64,000 nt of DNA from a virus. Positions 15,210 to 26,000 of this stretch are shown here, one piece after another. The first letter of the stretch is position 1. Each line of letters begins with the position of its first letter. Position numbers and translations under genes: made by a program. The notes under the pieces are model-generated. The model saw only the letters and a program-made list of their open reading frames with translations, had not been told where the DNA came from and did not search any database. The DNA lies in IMG/VR virus record IMGVR_UViG_3300035145_003920, positions 1-64,000 of that record. The stretch is one strand, 5' to 3'.

Positions 15210-16196
15210 TTAAAATAATGATGCTGCGTCCCAATTTTGAACACCTTTACTATAATTTGTTACTCTATTTGCAAAGAAATCTGTATGTTGTTTTCCTGCT
15301 GATAATGAATCAAACCATTTCATTCTTTGTACTGCTTCAGTATCAATCCCATTTACAATAGGACCATATCCTAAATCTCCCATTTTTGTGTTTACTCTAT
15401 GTTTGATAAATGATACTAAATCATATTTTGAACATCCTTCTAAATCACCCATTTCATAAACTTTATCAATAAAATCTAATTCTAATTTTAGGGATAAATG
15501 AGCAGCTTCCTCAATTTGTGCCCTTAATTCTGGTGTATCAAATTCAGGATGTTCTTTTAATAATGTTCTAAATAACCAGCAGCCAGCATTTGAATGTAAT
15601 GATTCATCTCTAATACTCCATTCTACTATTTGTCCAACTCCTTTAAGTAAATTTCTAAGTTTAAAAGATAATAAAACGGCAAATGATGAAAATAAATTTA
15701 CACCTTCTGTAAAAGCTGAAAAGATAGCTAATGATTTAGCTCTTTCATGCCAGTCAGGAGTACCATCATGACTATCTCTTACATTCATAAGAGTTTCAAT
15801 CTTAGCCATTGTTGTTTCATCTTCTAAAAATTCACTAAAATCATCTAATCCTAATTCTTCATTTAATAAAGAATAAGCTTCAGCATGTATCGTTTCAAAA
15901 GCACCAAAAGTAACTGCCATTTTAATTACTTCAGGTTTTCTAAACCAAGAAGTTACTAAAGTAGACCAGTAATCATTTACTACTGTTTCTGTTTGAGCAA
16001 AACCTTTAAGGATGGACCCAATTATATTTTTTTCGGTTTTATTTAAGTTTTGTTTCCAATCATTGACATCTGACATCATAGGCACTTCAGTGTGTAACCA
16101 ATGTGCTTGTTGTTGTTTCATCCAATAATCGTGTGCTTCAGGATACTCGAATGGTTTATAAACGATACGTTCCTGCAATAGAGATTTCTTTGCCAT
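15210..16196 (-). CDS. nrdB: Class I ribonucleotide reductase, small subunit
   Basis: NrdB holds the diiron-tyrosyl radical that NrdA needs. In ETIHAEAY, Glu101 and His104 are iron ligands and Tyr108 is the radical Tyr. Glu70 (QTETVVNDYW) fits the first ligand, and the RDESLH motif supplies the last Glu/His pair. The length of 328 residues is normal. The retained Tyr argues for a standard class Ia/Ib enzyme. It is co-transcribed with nrdA downstream and the helicase upstream. Confidence 0.97.
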   Translation of the reverse strand: MAKKSLLQERIVYKPFEYPEAHDYWMKQQQAHWLHTEVPMMSDVNDWKQNLNKTEKNIIGSILKGFAQTETVVNDYWSTLVTSWFRKPEVIKMAVTFGAFETIHAEAYSLLNEELGLDDFSEFLEDETTMAKIETLMNVRDSHDGTPDWHERAKSLAIFSAFTEGVNLFSSFAVLLSFKLRNLLKGVGQIVEWSIRDESLHSNAGCWLFRTLLKEHPEFDTPELRAQIEEAAHLSLKLELDFIDKVYEMGDLEGCSKYDLVSFIKHRVNTKMGDLGYGPIVNGIDTEAVQRMKWFDSLSAGKQHTDFFANRVTNYSKGVQNWDAASLF

Positions 16197-16218
16197 GTTT
16201 TTAATTTAATGCGTTAAT

Positions 16219-17589
16219 TTATTTTTCTAATTCGAAAAACTTTTTTCTTAATAACTGTTTATCAAAAGTATCAACATCAGTATCAAACTTATTAGATTGA
16301 GATGGTGGAGCGAGTTGTTCATTGTCCTCGCTATCTTGGTAATCAAATACTTCGAAGTGACCTGTTGAAGTATCTGCATTTACAGAAAAAGTGAGACCAT
16401 CCATCCCGTATCTATTTTTCATAATATGATATCTACCAGTATTATTTACTTTATCTTCTTTTTTACGAGAAAGAGACATCGCGAAATCAGAAATCATCAT
16501 CTTATCATATGATCCTGCTGCTTTATCTCCTTCAATTATTTTATCTTGAGCTCCCGCTCTATTTACCTGCGAAACTGACCAAATAGGAATGTCTAGCTGC
16601 CTAGCAAGGCCTTTTGTGCTTGTATAAATATCATCAATTTCGTCCTTACGCTCACGATTTTTCTTTCTTGATGAAAGTAAATCAACGTAATCAATTATAA
16701 CCATATCAGGTTTAATTCCCATTCCTGAGCATTTGTTAATATGAGATTCTATTGTTGAGATAGTCGCACGTCCTGTTGGAAATTCTTTAATTATTAACTG
16801 TCCTGGCAATTGGGGAATTGTTTCTTCTACTTTATCTCTAAATGAATCTATTTTATTAACTGGTACTTTGGTAAAGAAAGCGTCATATCTTTTACCAACA
16901 TAATCTTCTCCTAATTCAAGTGTATAATGAAGTACATTATATCCTAATCTAACAGCATAACCTCCTAAGGCAACAAGAGACCACGATTTACCACCTCCAG
17001 GATTACCAAAGATAAGACCAAAATCTCCGTTTCCAAGTCCACCTTGTAATAAACCATTAATACGTTCCCAAGGTGTTGGTATAGTTGTTCTTGAATTTTC
17101 TCTATACCTTTCTTCAATGTCTTTAATATACTCATGTCCTATATTTTTATCTTGGCCTGCTTTTAAAGCATTATCAATTAAAAAACGAATACCATCAAAA
17201 TCACCTCCTTTAAGTAAATCAACAGAAGACATTAATGCCTTTTTTAATTGTTGATTTCTACAAAAGTTAGTAAATTCTTCTTGTACATATTCTAAATCCT
17301 CATCTGAAGTAACATATGCTTCTTTAAGTTGTTCTTTAATAGATATTTGTAATACTTCATTATCTACTTTTTGTAATTCAACTTTTAATATATCTAATGA
17401 AGGAGTAGTATGATATTTGTCATAATAATTTAAAATTTCTTTAATAGCCCATTTTTGAGCTGGGTTTTCAAAATATTCTTCACTTATAATATCGTGAATG
17501 TTAGTTAAAAATTCTTTATGTGTTAATAAAGAAGATAAAACCTTTATTTGAAATTCGTGTCCGTATTGATTTATACTATTGAGTGTCAA
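16219..17589 (-). CDS. Replicative DNA helicase (DnaB/gp41 family)
   Basis: The 456-residue product has an N-terminal all-helical primase-interaction domain (about 1-150) and a RecA-like ATPase core. Walker A is GNPGGGKSW (195-203). Walker B is VIIDYVDLLSSR, followed by the sensor IWSVSQVNRAG, with an Arg finger region near SLSRKKED. It is the hexameric 5'-3' helicase of the fork, equivalent to T4 gp41. It overlaps the upstream nuclease gene by 4 bases (ATGA-type coupling). Confidence 0.95.
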   Translation of the reverse strand: MTLNSINQYGHEFQIKVLSSLLTHKEFLTNIHDIISEEYFENPAQKWAIKEILNYYDKYHTTPSLDILKVELQKVDNEVLQISIKEQLKEAYVTSDEDLEYVQEEFTNFCRNQQLKKALMSSVDLLKGGDFDGIRFLIDNALKAGQDKNIGHEYIKDIEERYRENSRTTIPTPWERINGLLQGGLGNGDFGLIFGNPGGGKSWSLVALGGYAVRLGYNVLHYTLELGEDYVGKRYDAFFTKVPVNKIDSFRDKVEETIPQLPGQLIIKEFPTGRATISTIESHINKCSGMGIKPDMVIIDYVDLLSSRKKNRERKDEIDDIYTSTKGLARQLDIPIWSVSQVNRAGAQDKIIEGDKAAGSYDKMMISDFAMSLSRKKEDKVNNTGRYHIMKNRYGMDGLTFSVNADTSTGHFEVFDYQDSEDNEQLAPPSQSNKFDTDVDTFDKQLLRKKFFELEK

Positions 17590-18626
17590 TCTTTATAACC
17601 TTTAAATTGTGAAAATATATCTTTTAACCAAATATCTAAATTTCTAATCATTCCCCCTAATTGATCTTCATTATAAAATTGAATAAACATATCAGGATTA
17701 AATTCTGGGAATTCAGAACTGATTACATCATCCAAATATTCATCTTCTCTTTCATCAATCATAGGAGTTCCAAGATCCATAACTTTAAAACTTGTTTCAA
17801 TTCTATCTTGATCTTGAATCACTCTAGAATATACAACATGGTCTTTGAATTTCCTAGTAGAAATTTCAAAAATGTCATCTAATGTTAAATCTCTTTCTTG
17901 TAATTCAGGGAATTTTTTAAATATACCTTTTGCACCTAATCCTTTAACTCCCGGAATATTATCTGAATTATCTCCAAGTAATGTTTTATATAAGATAAAG
18001 TTTTGGGGAGATACACCAAATTTTTCTTTTACTGCTTGAGGTGTATAATATTCTTTTTCCATTGGTCTATATAAAATAATTTTATCAGTAACCAATTGAA
18101 CAAAATCTTTATCAGATGATACAATAAAACATGTAGAATTATGTTTTTTAACTAATTTCTTTGCTAATACAGCTATAATGTCATCAGCTTCTACTTTATC
18201 AATTATAGTAGTTTTAACAGGTAATAATTTTAAATATTGAATTACTCTAACTATTTGGTCTACTTTAGAATCATGTTCTTCTTCTAAATTATCAAATGCA
18301 TCCCAATTAGTAACTCGTTGTAAATTCCTTCCTCCTTTGTATTCGGAGAGCAGGTTCTTCCGGTTGGCAGTCGAACCCGCTCCATCGAATACTACATAAA
18401 CAGAGGTTGGTTGGGTTTGTCTAATCATGGCACCTAAAGAGCGAAAGAATCCACCTAACCCACCAATGTGAACTCCATCAGGATTGACCATATTCATCAT
18501 AGCAAAGTTCCTAAAAAATAGATTTAATCCATCTATTAATAATACTTTATCATGTTTTTTTAATATAGTTTCCTCCCCTTGTTCTTGGACTTCGTCCAAC
18601 AACTTAAATAACTCTTTGTGCTTCAT
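17586..18626 (-). CDS. FEN-type 5'-3' exonuclease/RNase H
   Basis: The 346-residue product has the PIN-like FEN fold. KVLLIDGLNLFFR holds the first metal-binding Asp, YVVFDGAG the second, VEADDIIAVLA and SSDKDFVQLV the further acidic cluster, and GDNSDNIPGVKGLGAKG the helix-hairpin-helix DNA clamp. This matches T4 Rnh, which removes RNA primers and flaps during lagging-strand synthesis. It lies between uvsX and the helicase in a tight operon. Confidence 0.93.
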   Translation of the reverse strand: MKHKELFKLLDEVQEQGEETILKKHDKVLLIDGLNLFFRNFAMMNMVNPDGVHIGGLGGFFRSLGAMIRQTQPTSVYVVFDGAGSTANRKNLLSEYKGGRNLQRVTNWDAFDNLEEEHDSKVDQIVRVIQYLKLLPVKTTIIDKVEADDIIAVLAKKLVKKHNSTCFIVSSDKDFVQLVTDKIILYRPMEKEYYTPQAVKEKFGVSPQNFILYKTLLGDNSDNIPGVKGLGAKGIFKKFPELQERDLTLDDIFEISTRKFKDHVVYSRVIQDQDRIETSFKVMDLGTPMIDEREDEYLDDVISSEFPEFNPDMFIQFYNEDQLGGMIRNLDIWLKDIFSQFKGYKD

Positions 18627-18629
18627 AAT

Positions 18630-19703
18630 TTATTCTGGTTCTTTTTCGAACTGAGAGATATCATTTACTTCTTGATCCTCTTCTACTACTTGGAAATCCA
18701 TCCCACCTAATACTTTAGCCCAATCTTTAGCATGATTAGTTTTGTATTTTTTAAGTTCATTTGGATCATCATTAATAAAACCATGAGGTGTCATTACAAT
18801 TCTACCTCTAGTAGTAACACCATTAATATGATTTTTATCAATTTGTAGATTAGTTCTTTTAGCAAATTCAACTTGCTTACCATCTTTAATTGCTTTAATT
18901 TTAGATGTTCCAGCAGTCATAATATTACCAAATGTAACTACAAATGTTGAATCAAACCACATTGCATAACCTCCTTTATTCATCAACTTAGGTTGACCCA
19001 TTGGAGATTCTGGTTTTAATGTCCAAACTTTATTTACACATACTAATGTATTAGTAAATGGTGAAGATTCCTTTCTCGATAATGTAATCTTTTGATTAAC
19101 ATTATTTCCAAATTGGGTTGACATAGCACCTGCATTCCACTCATTATTATTTTTATTTGATTTAAGTGACATTTCACAAGGTACAGAACCAATACTATCC
19201 CATAAGAATAATAAGTCATAAGGTAAATTACCTTTCTTTTGTTCGTCCATTAAATCTAAGATAAATGCTGCTACGTCTTCAATTGAATTAATAGTTTCTC
19301 TATCAACATAAATAAAATTACCTTCATAATCAATAATTTCACCATTGTCATCTCGAGTAATATTAATATCAAGACCCATCTGAATAGCATGCTCCCAATT
19401 CCACTTCATCTCAGTAATGATGAAGACTGGCAGTACCCCATTATTCTGAGCGGATACTGCAGCTTCAATCATTGCTGTTGTCTTACCAGTGTCAGAATGA
19501 CCTCTAAGTAAAACAATGTGACCCATAGGAATTCCAGGTACGGAAGTAACATCACTAAAGGCCTGTGAAAGGGGAATCCATTCTTGGTCTTTAAATTTGA
19601 TATTCTTATCTAAACCTTTTTTATTTTTAAAGGCATTAAGATCAAATTTAGATTGTATCTCAGCAGACACTGCTGCTGATAATGATTTGCTTTTTCTAGG
19701 CAT
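18630..19703 (-). CDS. uvsX: UvsX-like RecA recombinase
   Basis: The 357-residue product has the RecA-type core: Walker A GHSDTGKTT (about 69-77), Walker B LLFLWDSIGS, and the DNA-binding loop region with EWNAGAMSTQFGNN. The acidic C-terminus (EKEPE) is as in UvsX. It catalyses strand exchange for recombination-dependent replication and repair. It is 2 bases from the gp32-like SSB gene, with which UvsX works. Confidence 0.95.
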   Translation of the reverse strand: MPRKSKSLSAAVSAEIQSKFDLNAFKNKKGLDKNIKFKDQEWIPLSQAFSDVTSVPGIPMGHIVLLRGHSDTGKTTAMIEAAVSAQNNGVLPVFIITEMKWNWEHAIQMGLDINITRDDNGEIIDYEGNFIYVDRETINSIEDVAAFILDLMDEQKKGNLPYDLLFLWDSIGSVPCEMSLKSNKNNNEWNAGAMSTQFGNNVNQKITLSRKESSPFTNTLVCVNKVWTLKPESPMGQPKLMNKGGYAMWFDSTFVVTFGNIMTAGTSKIKAIKDGKQVEFAKRTNLQIDKNHINGVTTRGRIVMTPHGFINDDPNELKKYKTNHAKDWAKVLGGMDFQVVEEDQEVNDISQFEKEPE

Positions 19704-19705
19704 AA

Positions 19706-20542
19706 TTAAAATGGTAAATCGTCAACTTTTTCCTTTTTCTCATCAAACAAACTATCAAATTCATCTGTTTTTGATTGTTTTGCTTTAGAAGTATCTAAAC
19801 TAAAATTCGAGGTCGGCTTATCATCAAATGATTCAGCTGGCTCTGAAACAATATCTCCTTCTTCAGCAGCATCATCAGGTGATAACCACTTTTCTAAAGC
19901 AGACTTCATTTCATCAAACGAATATCTCTTAAATAATTCTTCAGGATTTGGTTGAGTTTTTAACCATTCTTGAACTTTACTAGAATCTTCACTAAGTGCA
20001 GATGTTTTAAGTCTAACTCTTACTGATGACTTATTGTAAGGAGTACCTGTTGACTCTGGTCCTACAGTTTCTACTGTTAAATCTCTACCACCAGATACAT
20101 CTGTGTAATCTCCGATTTCTTCATCTACAGCAAGCGCTAATAGCTCTTCATAAACTTGCTTACCAAATTGCCATAGTCTAACACCTTTATCTTCCTCACC
20201 TCTAACAATTACAGGAGCAAAGATTCTAGTTTTAGCATCAAGCTTTTTAGCTAGAATATAATTTTCCTTATTATACTCTTCTCTAAGTTTTTGAGCAAAT
20301 AAATAAATAGGGTCTTTTTCACCGAAGTTAAGTGGTGAAATCATAACCTTATTTGTAATCCCATAATAGAACTTTAGTTCCTTAAATGGGTTTGAAGAAT
20401 TATACGCTGATGGTACAATCCTTACTTGTTGTTTACCCACAGTTGGTCTCCAGAAAATTGTTGTATAATCTGTTTTTTGACCACTTGAGTTTGATTTTTG
20501 TTGGAGTCCGTCCAACTTCTGTTTAAGTAATGATAAATCCAT
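19706..20542 (-). CDS. Single-stranded DNA-binding protein (gp32-like)
   Basis: The 278-residue product follows the gp32 plan. A basic N-terminus (LLKQKLDGLQQK) is for cooperativity, a core includes QVRIVPS and KELKFYYGI, and an acidic tail ends DDLPF, the usual protein-interaction tip. The zinc-binding Cys/His cluster of T4 gp32 is not present; there is no Cys in the core. It is the first gene after a promoter-like element and leads the replication operon. Confidence 0.92.
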   Translation of the reverse strand: MDLSLLKQKLDGLQQKSNSSGQKTDYTTIFWRPTVGKQQVRIVPSAYNSSNPFKELKFYYGITNKVMISPLNFGEKDPIYLFAQKLREEYNKENYILAKKLDAKTRIFAPVIVRGEEDKGVRLWQFGKQVYEELLALAVDEEIGDYTDVSGGRDLTVETVGPESTGTPYNKSSVRVRLKTSALSEDSSKVQEWLKTQPNPEELFKRYSFDEMKSALEKWLSPDDAAEEGDIVSEPAESFDDKPTSNFSLDTSKAKQSKTDEFDSLFDEKKEKVDDLPF

Positions 20543-20570
20543 AATTTATAACTATTTTTAAATGTAACTC

Positions 20571-20582
20571 TAATATACGAAC
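20571..20582 (-). promoter_or_regulatory. Candidate early/middle promoter (GTTCGTATATTA)
   Basis: The sense strand reads GTTCGTATATTA, 28 bases upstream of the gp32-like ATG, in a 59-base gap. It matches the elements at 3165, 54064 and 55540. It would drive the gp32-uvsX-rnh-helicase-nrd operon. Confidence 0.5.
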
Positions 20583-20601
20583 CAAAATTTGGGGAGCCAA
20601 A

Positions 20602-21069
20602 CTATAGTTCAATAATCTTAAAAATCTTTGTATTTAATTGATTTAGCTCGTTATGTTGAGTAAGTAAGATACAATTTCTGTAGTGTTGCCAATCAATTCT
20701 GAATTTGGTATCAACGACGCCACCATTTAGCTTCTTAATTAACTCATTTAAAGCATTAATCGTATACAAAGTATTTGATTCTTTTTTTCTATGCACCAAT
20801 ATAGTATTCTCAGGTATGGTACTCACGTTAGCTTGTTCAACATTGTAAGTCACAACATATTCTTCTTTACCAACAATCTCTAAAACAAAGAGTTTGTTGT
20901 AAATAATTTCATATTGTGATTTGATATCCTCTATAAGAGTGTCAAGACCTTCTAAATTTGTAAAGGTGCAAAATAATTTATTATTCAAGTCGCTTAAATT
21001 TTGTATGGTTGTTATAACGTCATATTCCGCGTTATACGTATTAAGCTCTCTATCCAAAGTTGTAATCAT
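20602..21069 (-). CDS. Hypothetical protein linked to DNA polymerase
   Basis: The 155-residue product is not recognised. It is mostly helical and acidic in the first half and ends with a strand-helix unit (NQLNTKIFKIIEL). It overlaps the polymerase gene by 20 bases, so the two are probably translated together. A polymerase accessory role is a guess from position only. The 3' end of the frame contains the palindromic TACGTA also found at 7265 and 44575. Confidence 0.7.
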   Translation of the reverse strand: MITTLDRELNTYNAEYDVITTIQNLSDLNNKLFCTFTNLEGLDTLIEDIKSQYEIIYNKLFVLEIVGKEEYVVTYNVEQANVSTIPENTILVHRKKESNTLYTINALNELIKKLNGGVVDTKFRIDWQHYRNCILLTQHNELNQLNTKIFKIIEL

Positions 21070-22318
21070 AACCTTCTATCTCTTTAATATTTAATTTATA
21101 TTTTTTGAAAATATTTCTAATATCTTCTAAAAGTTTGGATTCATTTTCATCAAAATCGAATAAGAATGAATCATATGTATACAACACTAATTTTGTTTTG
21201 TGTTGCTTTAATGTACAAAATATATCCCACAAAATCAACGTATTTAAAGACGTTTCCATATTTTGTAGTATATAATTAAACAGTTTTTGCGGCTTCATAT
21301 TTTCCAATTCATCCTTCGTATATACAAAGTTTGAAATAGGACATTCTACAAACCCCTCACTATTAAATTTTTTCCAGGCTTCATCTATAAATCCTTGAAC
21401 TTTTTGAAAGAACTCAAGATGTCTATAATTTTCGAAAACTCCCCCATAAAGCTGTTTAAAAGTAAGCTCTTTCGATTTTTTGTAATCCACTTTATATAGG
21501 GCAGCAAAATGAGAGTGAATATCACTAGTGGGAAAGCTATAATTAACGAGGCGAGCAGCCAAACTAGGATGGTAAGCAGAGATATCAATTTCCACAAATT
21601 TAGTATTACGAGGAATAAAACTCTTTCTACATCCGTTTTCTTTATTAAGTGCGGCATAATTTACATTTTTAAATTTATTTGATGGTCTTGTTGTAGTTGT
21701 TTTTAAGTTGTACTGAGTGTAAACTCGTTCACCATCAATGGTATGGAAGTATCCTTCGAAGGTAGGAACGTGTACTTGAAGTCCACTTCGCTCGATAGCG
21801 TTGAATACCACGGATACTCTACTGTTATAGAATTCATTATATTTTGTTTTTTCATTATTAATATTATTTTTTAGATCTTCCCAAATCATCTCACACATTT
21901 CATAGTGTTTAACAATTGGGATAATTTTATTTAACTCCGGATTATCACTATGTTGTCTATAATATAATTCATGAGTTGATGTTGTAGGTCGTATATACGT
22001 AGTAGGTGGTATATTGATGTCATAGAGCTCTTTTAGGCAAAAATAATGCAATATCTCCTTTTTATCTCTACAATATAACTTTTCATACTTACTTAGTATT
22101 TCGTTTATACACGTATTTGCTCCATTAAATGTCTCACTATGGTCAACACATAACATAAACCCCTTACTTGCTAGTAATGGCCTAATATACACCAATGACA
22201 CACTATTTTGTGCCGGGTGTATTTTATCGTTAAATGGGATTATTTCAATAAATGCTTCTTTATAACCACTATTGTAAAAACCCTTTAACTGCTCTTCATT
22301 TTCTATAAGCCAGTACAT
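21050..22318 (-). CDS. Divergent family A DNA polymerase
   Basis: The 422-residue product shows the PolA landmarks in order. TTTTRPSNKFKNVN (207-220) aligns with the TGRLSSxxPNLQN segment. GCRKSFIP (229-236) follows. Motif A is EIDISAYHPSLAARL with Asp245, motif B is KELTFKQLYGG (283-293), a Q-helix is LQNMETSLNT, and motif C is LYTYDSFLF with Asp383. Motif C has Tyr-Asp-Ser instead of His-Asp-Glu. The N-terminal 170 residues lack clear exonuclease Asp/Glu motifs. T4 relatives normally use a family B enzyme, and none is seen here. This is the probable replicase. Confidence 0.85.
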   Translation of the reverse strand: MYWLIENEEQLKGFYNSGYKEAFIEIIPFNDKIHPAQNSVSLVYIRPLLASKGFMLCVDHSETFNGANTCINEILSKYEKLYCRDKKEILHYFCLKELYDINIPPTTYIRPTTSTHELYYRQHSDNPELNKIIPIVKHYEMCEMIWEDLKNNINNEKTKYNEFYNSRVSVVFNAIERSGLQVHVPTFEGYFHTIDGERVYTQYNLKTTTTRPSNKFKNVNYAALNKENGCRKSFIPRNTKFVEIDISAYHPSLAARLVNYSFPTSDIHSHFAALYKVDYKKSKELTFKQLYGGVFENYRHLEFFQKVQGFIDEAWKKFNSEGFVECPISNFVYTKDELENMKPQKLFNYILQNMETSLNTLILWDIFCTLKQHKTKLVLYTYDSFLFDFDENESKLLEDIRNIFKKYKLNIKEIEGYDYNFG

Positions 22319-22349
22319 AAAACCTTTTTCGACAATATAAAACCTCTAT

Positions 22350-23006
22350 TTAGCCCCTCCAATATTTATCAAACTTTCCTTTAAATGAGAGTTTGAATCC
22401 ATAAAGTTTTTGTTTTTGTTCACTTAAAGCTACTATTGATTCATTACGGTTGTATACTTCTTCTTTACTACCTTTTAAATTCCATCCAATTTTTATTGGA
22501 ACATATAAATTATAATCAACAGAAGGATCTAAATCTAAAAATAAGCGATATTCTTCAAGTGATACTTCAATAAATTGGCTTTCATTTCCTTTTTTAATAA
22601 AATATCTTTCAAAAATACCTCTGTTATAATCTTCTTCTGTTGGATAGGGAATTGATTTAATTGGAGGTCTAGGTGCATCTCCTCTATCTTTTATTTTTCT
22701 AGAAGCATAATAATCAGCATCTTCAATATACATGTTTACTCCTCTAGGTTCATTATGAGCTACTCTTTTAAAAGAAGATTTGTTATTTTTAGGATTAACT
22801 GTTGGGTTTGATAATTCGGATTCTGATGGTTTAATAACTTCTAATGGTTCGCTATTTTTTTGATTTGGGTTAGTACCTGAATAGAAGCTTCCATCAGCTG
22901 TTTTATAATAAGCACCAATATATTCTTCAAATGGGGTTCTAATATATTTTAATTCACCTCCATTTGTATAAAGATCTGTTACTATTTGATGTTGTGGGTA
23001 ATACAT
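22350..23006 (-). CDS. Putative baseplate/virion protein
   Basis: The 218-residue product has no recognised domain. It has Pro/Asn-rich linkers in the first half, and its last 60 residues (YVPIKIGWNLKG, YGFKLSFKGKFDKYWRG) look like strand-rich particle protein. Its start overlaps the hub gene stop by one base, which places it at the end of the tail operon. A structural role is inferred from that. Confidence 0.65.
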   Translation of the reverse strand: MYYPQHQIVTDLYTNGGELKYIRTPFEEYIGAYYKTADGSFYSGTNPNQKNSEPLEVIKPSESELSNPTVNPKNNKSSFKRVAHNEPRGVNMYIEDADYYASRKIKDRGDAPRPPIKSIPYPTEEDYNRGIFERYFIKKGNESQFIEVSLEEYRLFLDLDPSVDYNLYVPIKIGWNLKGSKEEVYNRNESIVALSEQKQKLYGFKLSFKGKFDKYWRG

Positions 23007-26000
23007 TATATTAATTTTACTTTTCTACCATCATCACCTCTCATATTGGTAATTGCTCCATATTTTGCTGTTGCATTTTCTACTGCTACATTAATATTAA
23101 ATTCTAATCCAAAGTGAACACTATCTACATAACCTGCAAAAGTTCCACCCCAAACTAAACCATTTTGAGTAGCAGCTTTATCAAAACCATGGTTAATCCA
23201 AGGCACGTTATTATCTTTCATTAATGATTTACCTGAAGGGGTATCAACATTCATATCAATACTTGCGTAATAATTATGTCTAGATTTACCAGGATCTGCA
23301 TTTGAAGAATTTACTTTCTGTAGTTCTTTTGATTCTTCAATACTTCTTCCTACATCATTTATCCTTAAAGTATACCCCTTATAATTTTCTTCTAAATAAG
23401 TAAAGAATTTACGGAATGCCGGTTTAGCATCTGGATTTAGGGTTTCTATTACTTTAGAAGAATTTACTGTTACATATATTGTACGATCAAGATGTAAATT
23501 AGCCTTTTTATTTCTAATCCATTGATCTCTTTTCATTTTCCTACTTCTACCTTGGGTACCTTTTGGATTTTCAATTTTAGGATATATTCTAAAAGCTTCA
23601 GCATTAATTTCAGTATTGGATGGAACTTTGTATCCTAATAGTTCTCCTTTTCTAATTTTAATAACTAGTTCTTTTGTGTCATCAGGTTGTGGTCCTCTTT
23701 CATTTTCAGGAAGTAAACCTGTTTGGGTTTTCTGAATTTCACTATAAAGGTTTCCAACATTACCTTTTACTATTTTTTTAGTATTTGGAATTGAAAGAGT
23801 ATCTAAATCTGTTTCCCAAGTATTATCTTGAATTTTATGATCAACTTTTTGTATTAAAAATTTTAATGCTTTTGGATATTGATCAGGAAGAAAAGTATTA
23901 TTGATATTTAATTTATTATAAATTTTTATACCAGAAATTCCTTCTAATGTTATATTAAAACCAACAGGAATAAATCCTATTTGAGAAGAAGGGCTTCTAT
24001 TACTTTTATCTTCAGGATTATCAATATTTGGAGTATCATAAATCTCTTTAGTAATAGTATTTATATAAGTTCTAAATGCTGCTTTTCCTCTAGAAATAAA
24101 ACTTGAATCATATTTAAAGTAATTAGCTTTATTAGGATTAACTTTATATTTTTTTTCTACTAAAACCCAACCTGCACTTTTTCTTTCACCATTTTCTCTT
24201 CTATTAGGTTTCCAAACCCAAGTTTGTACTTTAAGTTCAGTACCCCCACCAAAAGCATCCGCTAGGTAAACGGCATAATTATTATTTTGTTCAGCAGATA
24301 ATTCAGATTGGGAAATTAAATCATCATTTGCTGCTAAATGTCTATCATTTTTTAAAGTTCGATTTACAAATTCCTTAATAGACATATTTCCCCTAATTGA
24401 TTCGTGATGTATGCTTCTATTATCTCTTCCATATTCTGATTTTTCAAAACTTTTAAATCTATTATCTGAAGATTTATCAGTTCCTGAAAATGCAACCCAA
24501 GAAGATTTTTGATTCCATATTTTAGCTAATGCATCTGCTCTTTTTTGTAATTCTTTTTCTTCTTTATCTTCTTTAGTCATATTGTTTTGAGGATCTACAA
24601 TTGCAGGGGAAAATCTATCCCTTAATCCTTCATTCCAATATGAAAAAGCAGTTCCATCTTCAACTTTAGTAGTACTTCCTCCAGCAGTAGTTCCTATACT
24701 AATCATAGATGCTAAATCTGGGGTGATTGAGGTTTTGAATGAAATATCTTTTACAAAATTTGATTCTTTTTTGCTTGAATTATAACCATATACTTCTAAA
24801 TCTACTACCTCAACTTTTGGATCAGCTATATCTTCTAAATATCCCGATATTGGATTTTGATCAATAAAAGTAACAATTTTATCTTCTTTTATAACAGGTT
24901 CAATATGATTAACCCCTCCTAAAGCAGAATTTATACCATCACAAATTCTTTTAAAAAATTTAAATACAGATAACTTTCCATCTGTAGTATTAGCAATTAA
25001 TGATGAAGAAATAAAATCATAATTTAAATAAATATTCATTAACCTACCATAAAGCACACCACTTGGGGTAAAACTAACATAGGATTCTAAATCCTTTTCT
25101 AATGATTCTGGGGTTATAATTCCATTAATTCTAAATCTAGGATTATCTTCTCCTAAATCCCCAAATACAGGTTTAAAAATACAAACTCTAGGATCTAAAG
25201 AAATTTGATTTGGAAAATATGAAACTTTATTAGCAAAAACATCATTCTCAATATCTAATTGAGGTGAAATAAAATCTCCAGTTTTAATACCTGGTATAAG
25301 ATTATTTTGAACAAGTTCTAATAACTCTCCAAAACTCATATAATAAAAATATTTGTTATTGCTTTTTAATGTATTTCTATCTATGGATGTTGTTCTACCT
25401 GATTTTTTAGCCCCTATTGTTGCAGCAGCGTTATATGATGAAAAATATCTACTATCATTTTTAAATAAATCATCTAACCCAATTGTAGAAAAAAGATATC
25501 TACCTAATTTATTATCTTGAGCTGAATTTACTATTGGAGTGTCTATTAAGTTTTTAAAACCTATTAATTGATTATCATCTATAGAAGAGGAAATATCTAC
25601 TTGTATTTCATCTAAATCAACAGCAGATACAGGAATATTAGCTTGTATAGATTCTACTACATCTCCTACAGTAATCAATTTTAAATCAATATCGTAACTG
25701 CCATCTGATCCAAAAGTCCAAGTAAAGTTAACTACTTTTCCAAAAAAGCCATCATAATTTCCATGATATTTTATCCTATATTCTTCTATAGTATTAATCA
25801 TAGATAATTGAGTAGTATCATTAGTATTAAACCAAAGATCTTCTATAATAGTATTTTCTGTTGATTTGAAATTACCATCATTATCAATATACTTATCATT
25901 CCCCCATTCAAGCATCATGGTAAATCCTATCCTTAAATAAAGTAATTCTAAAAGAGCAAATTGATATTTGTTATAAGCTTTAATTTGAACATTAGCTTCT

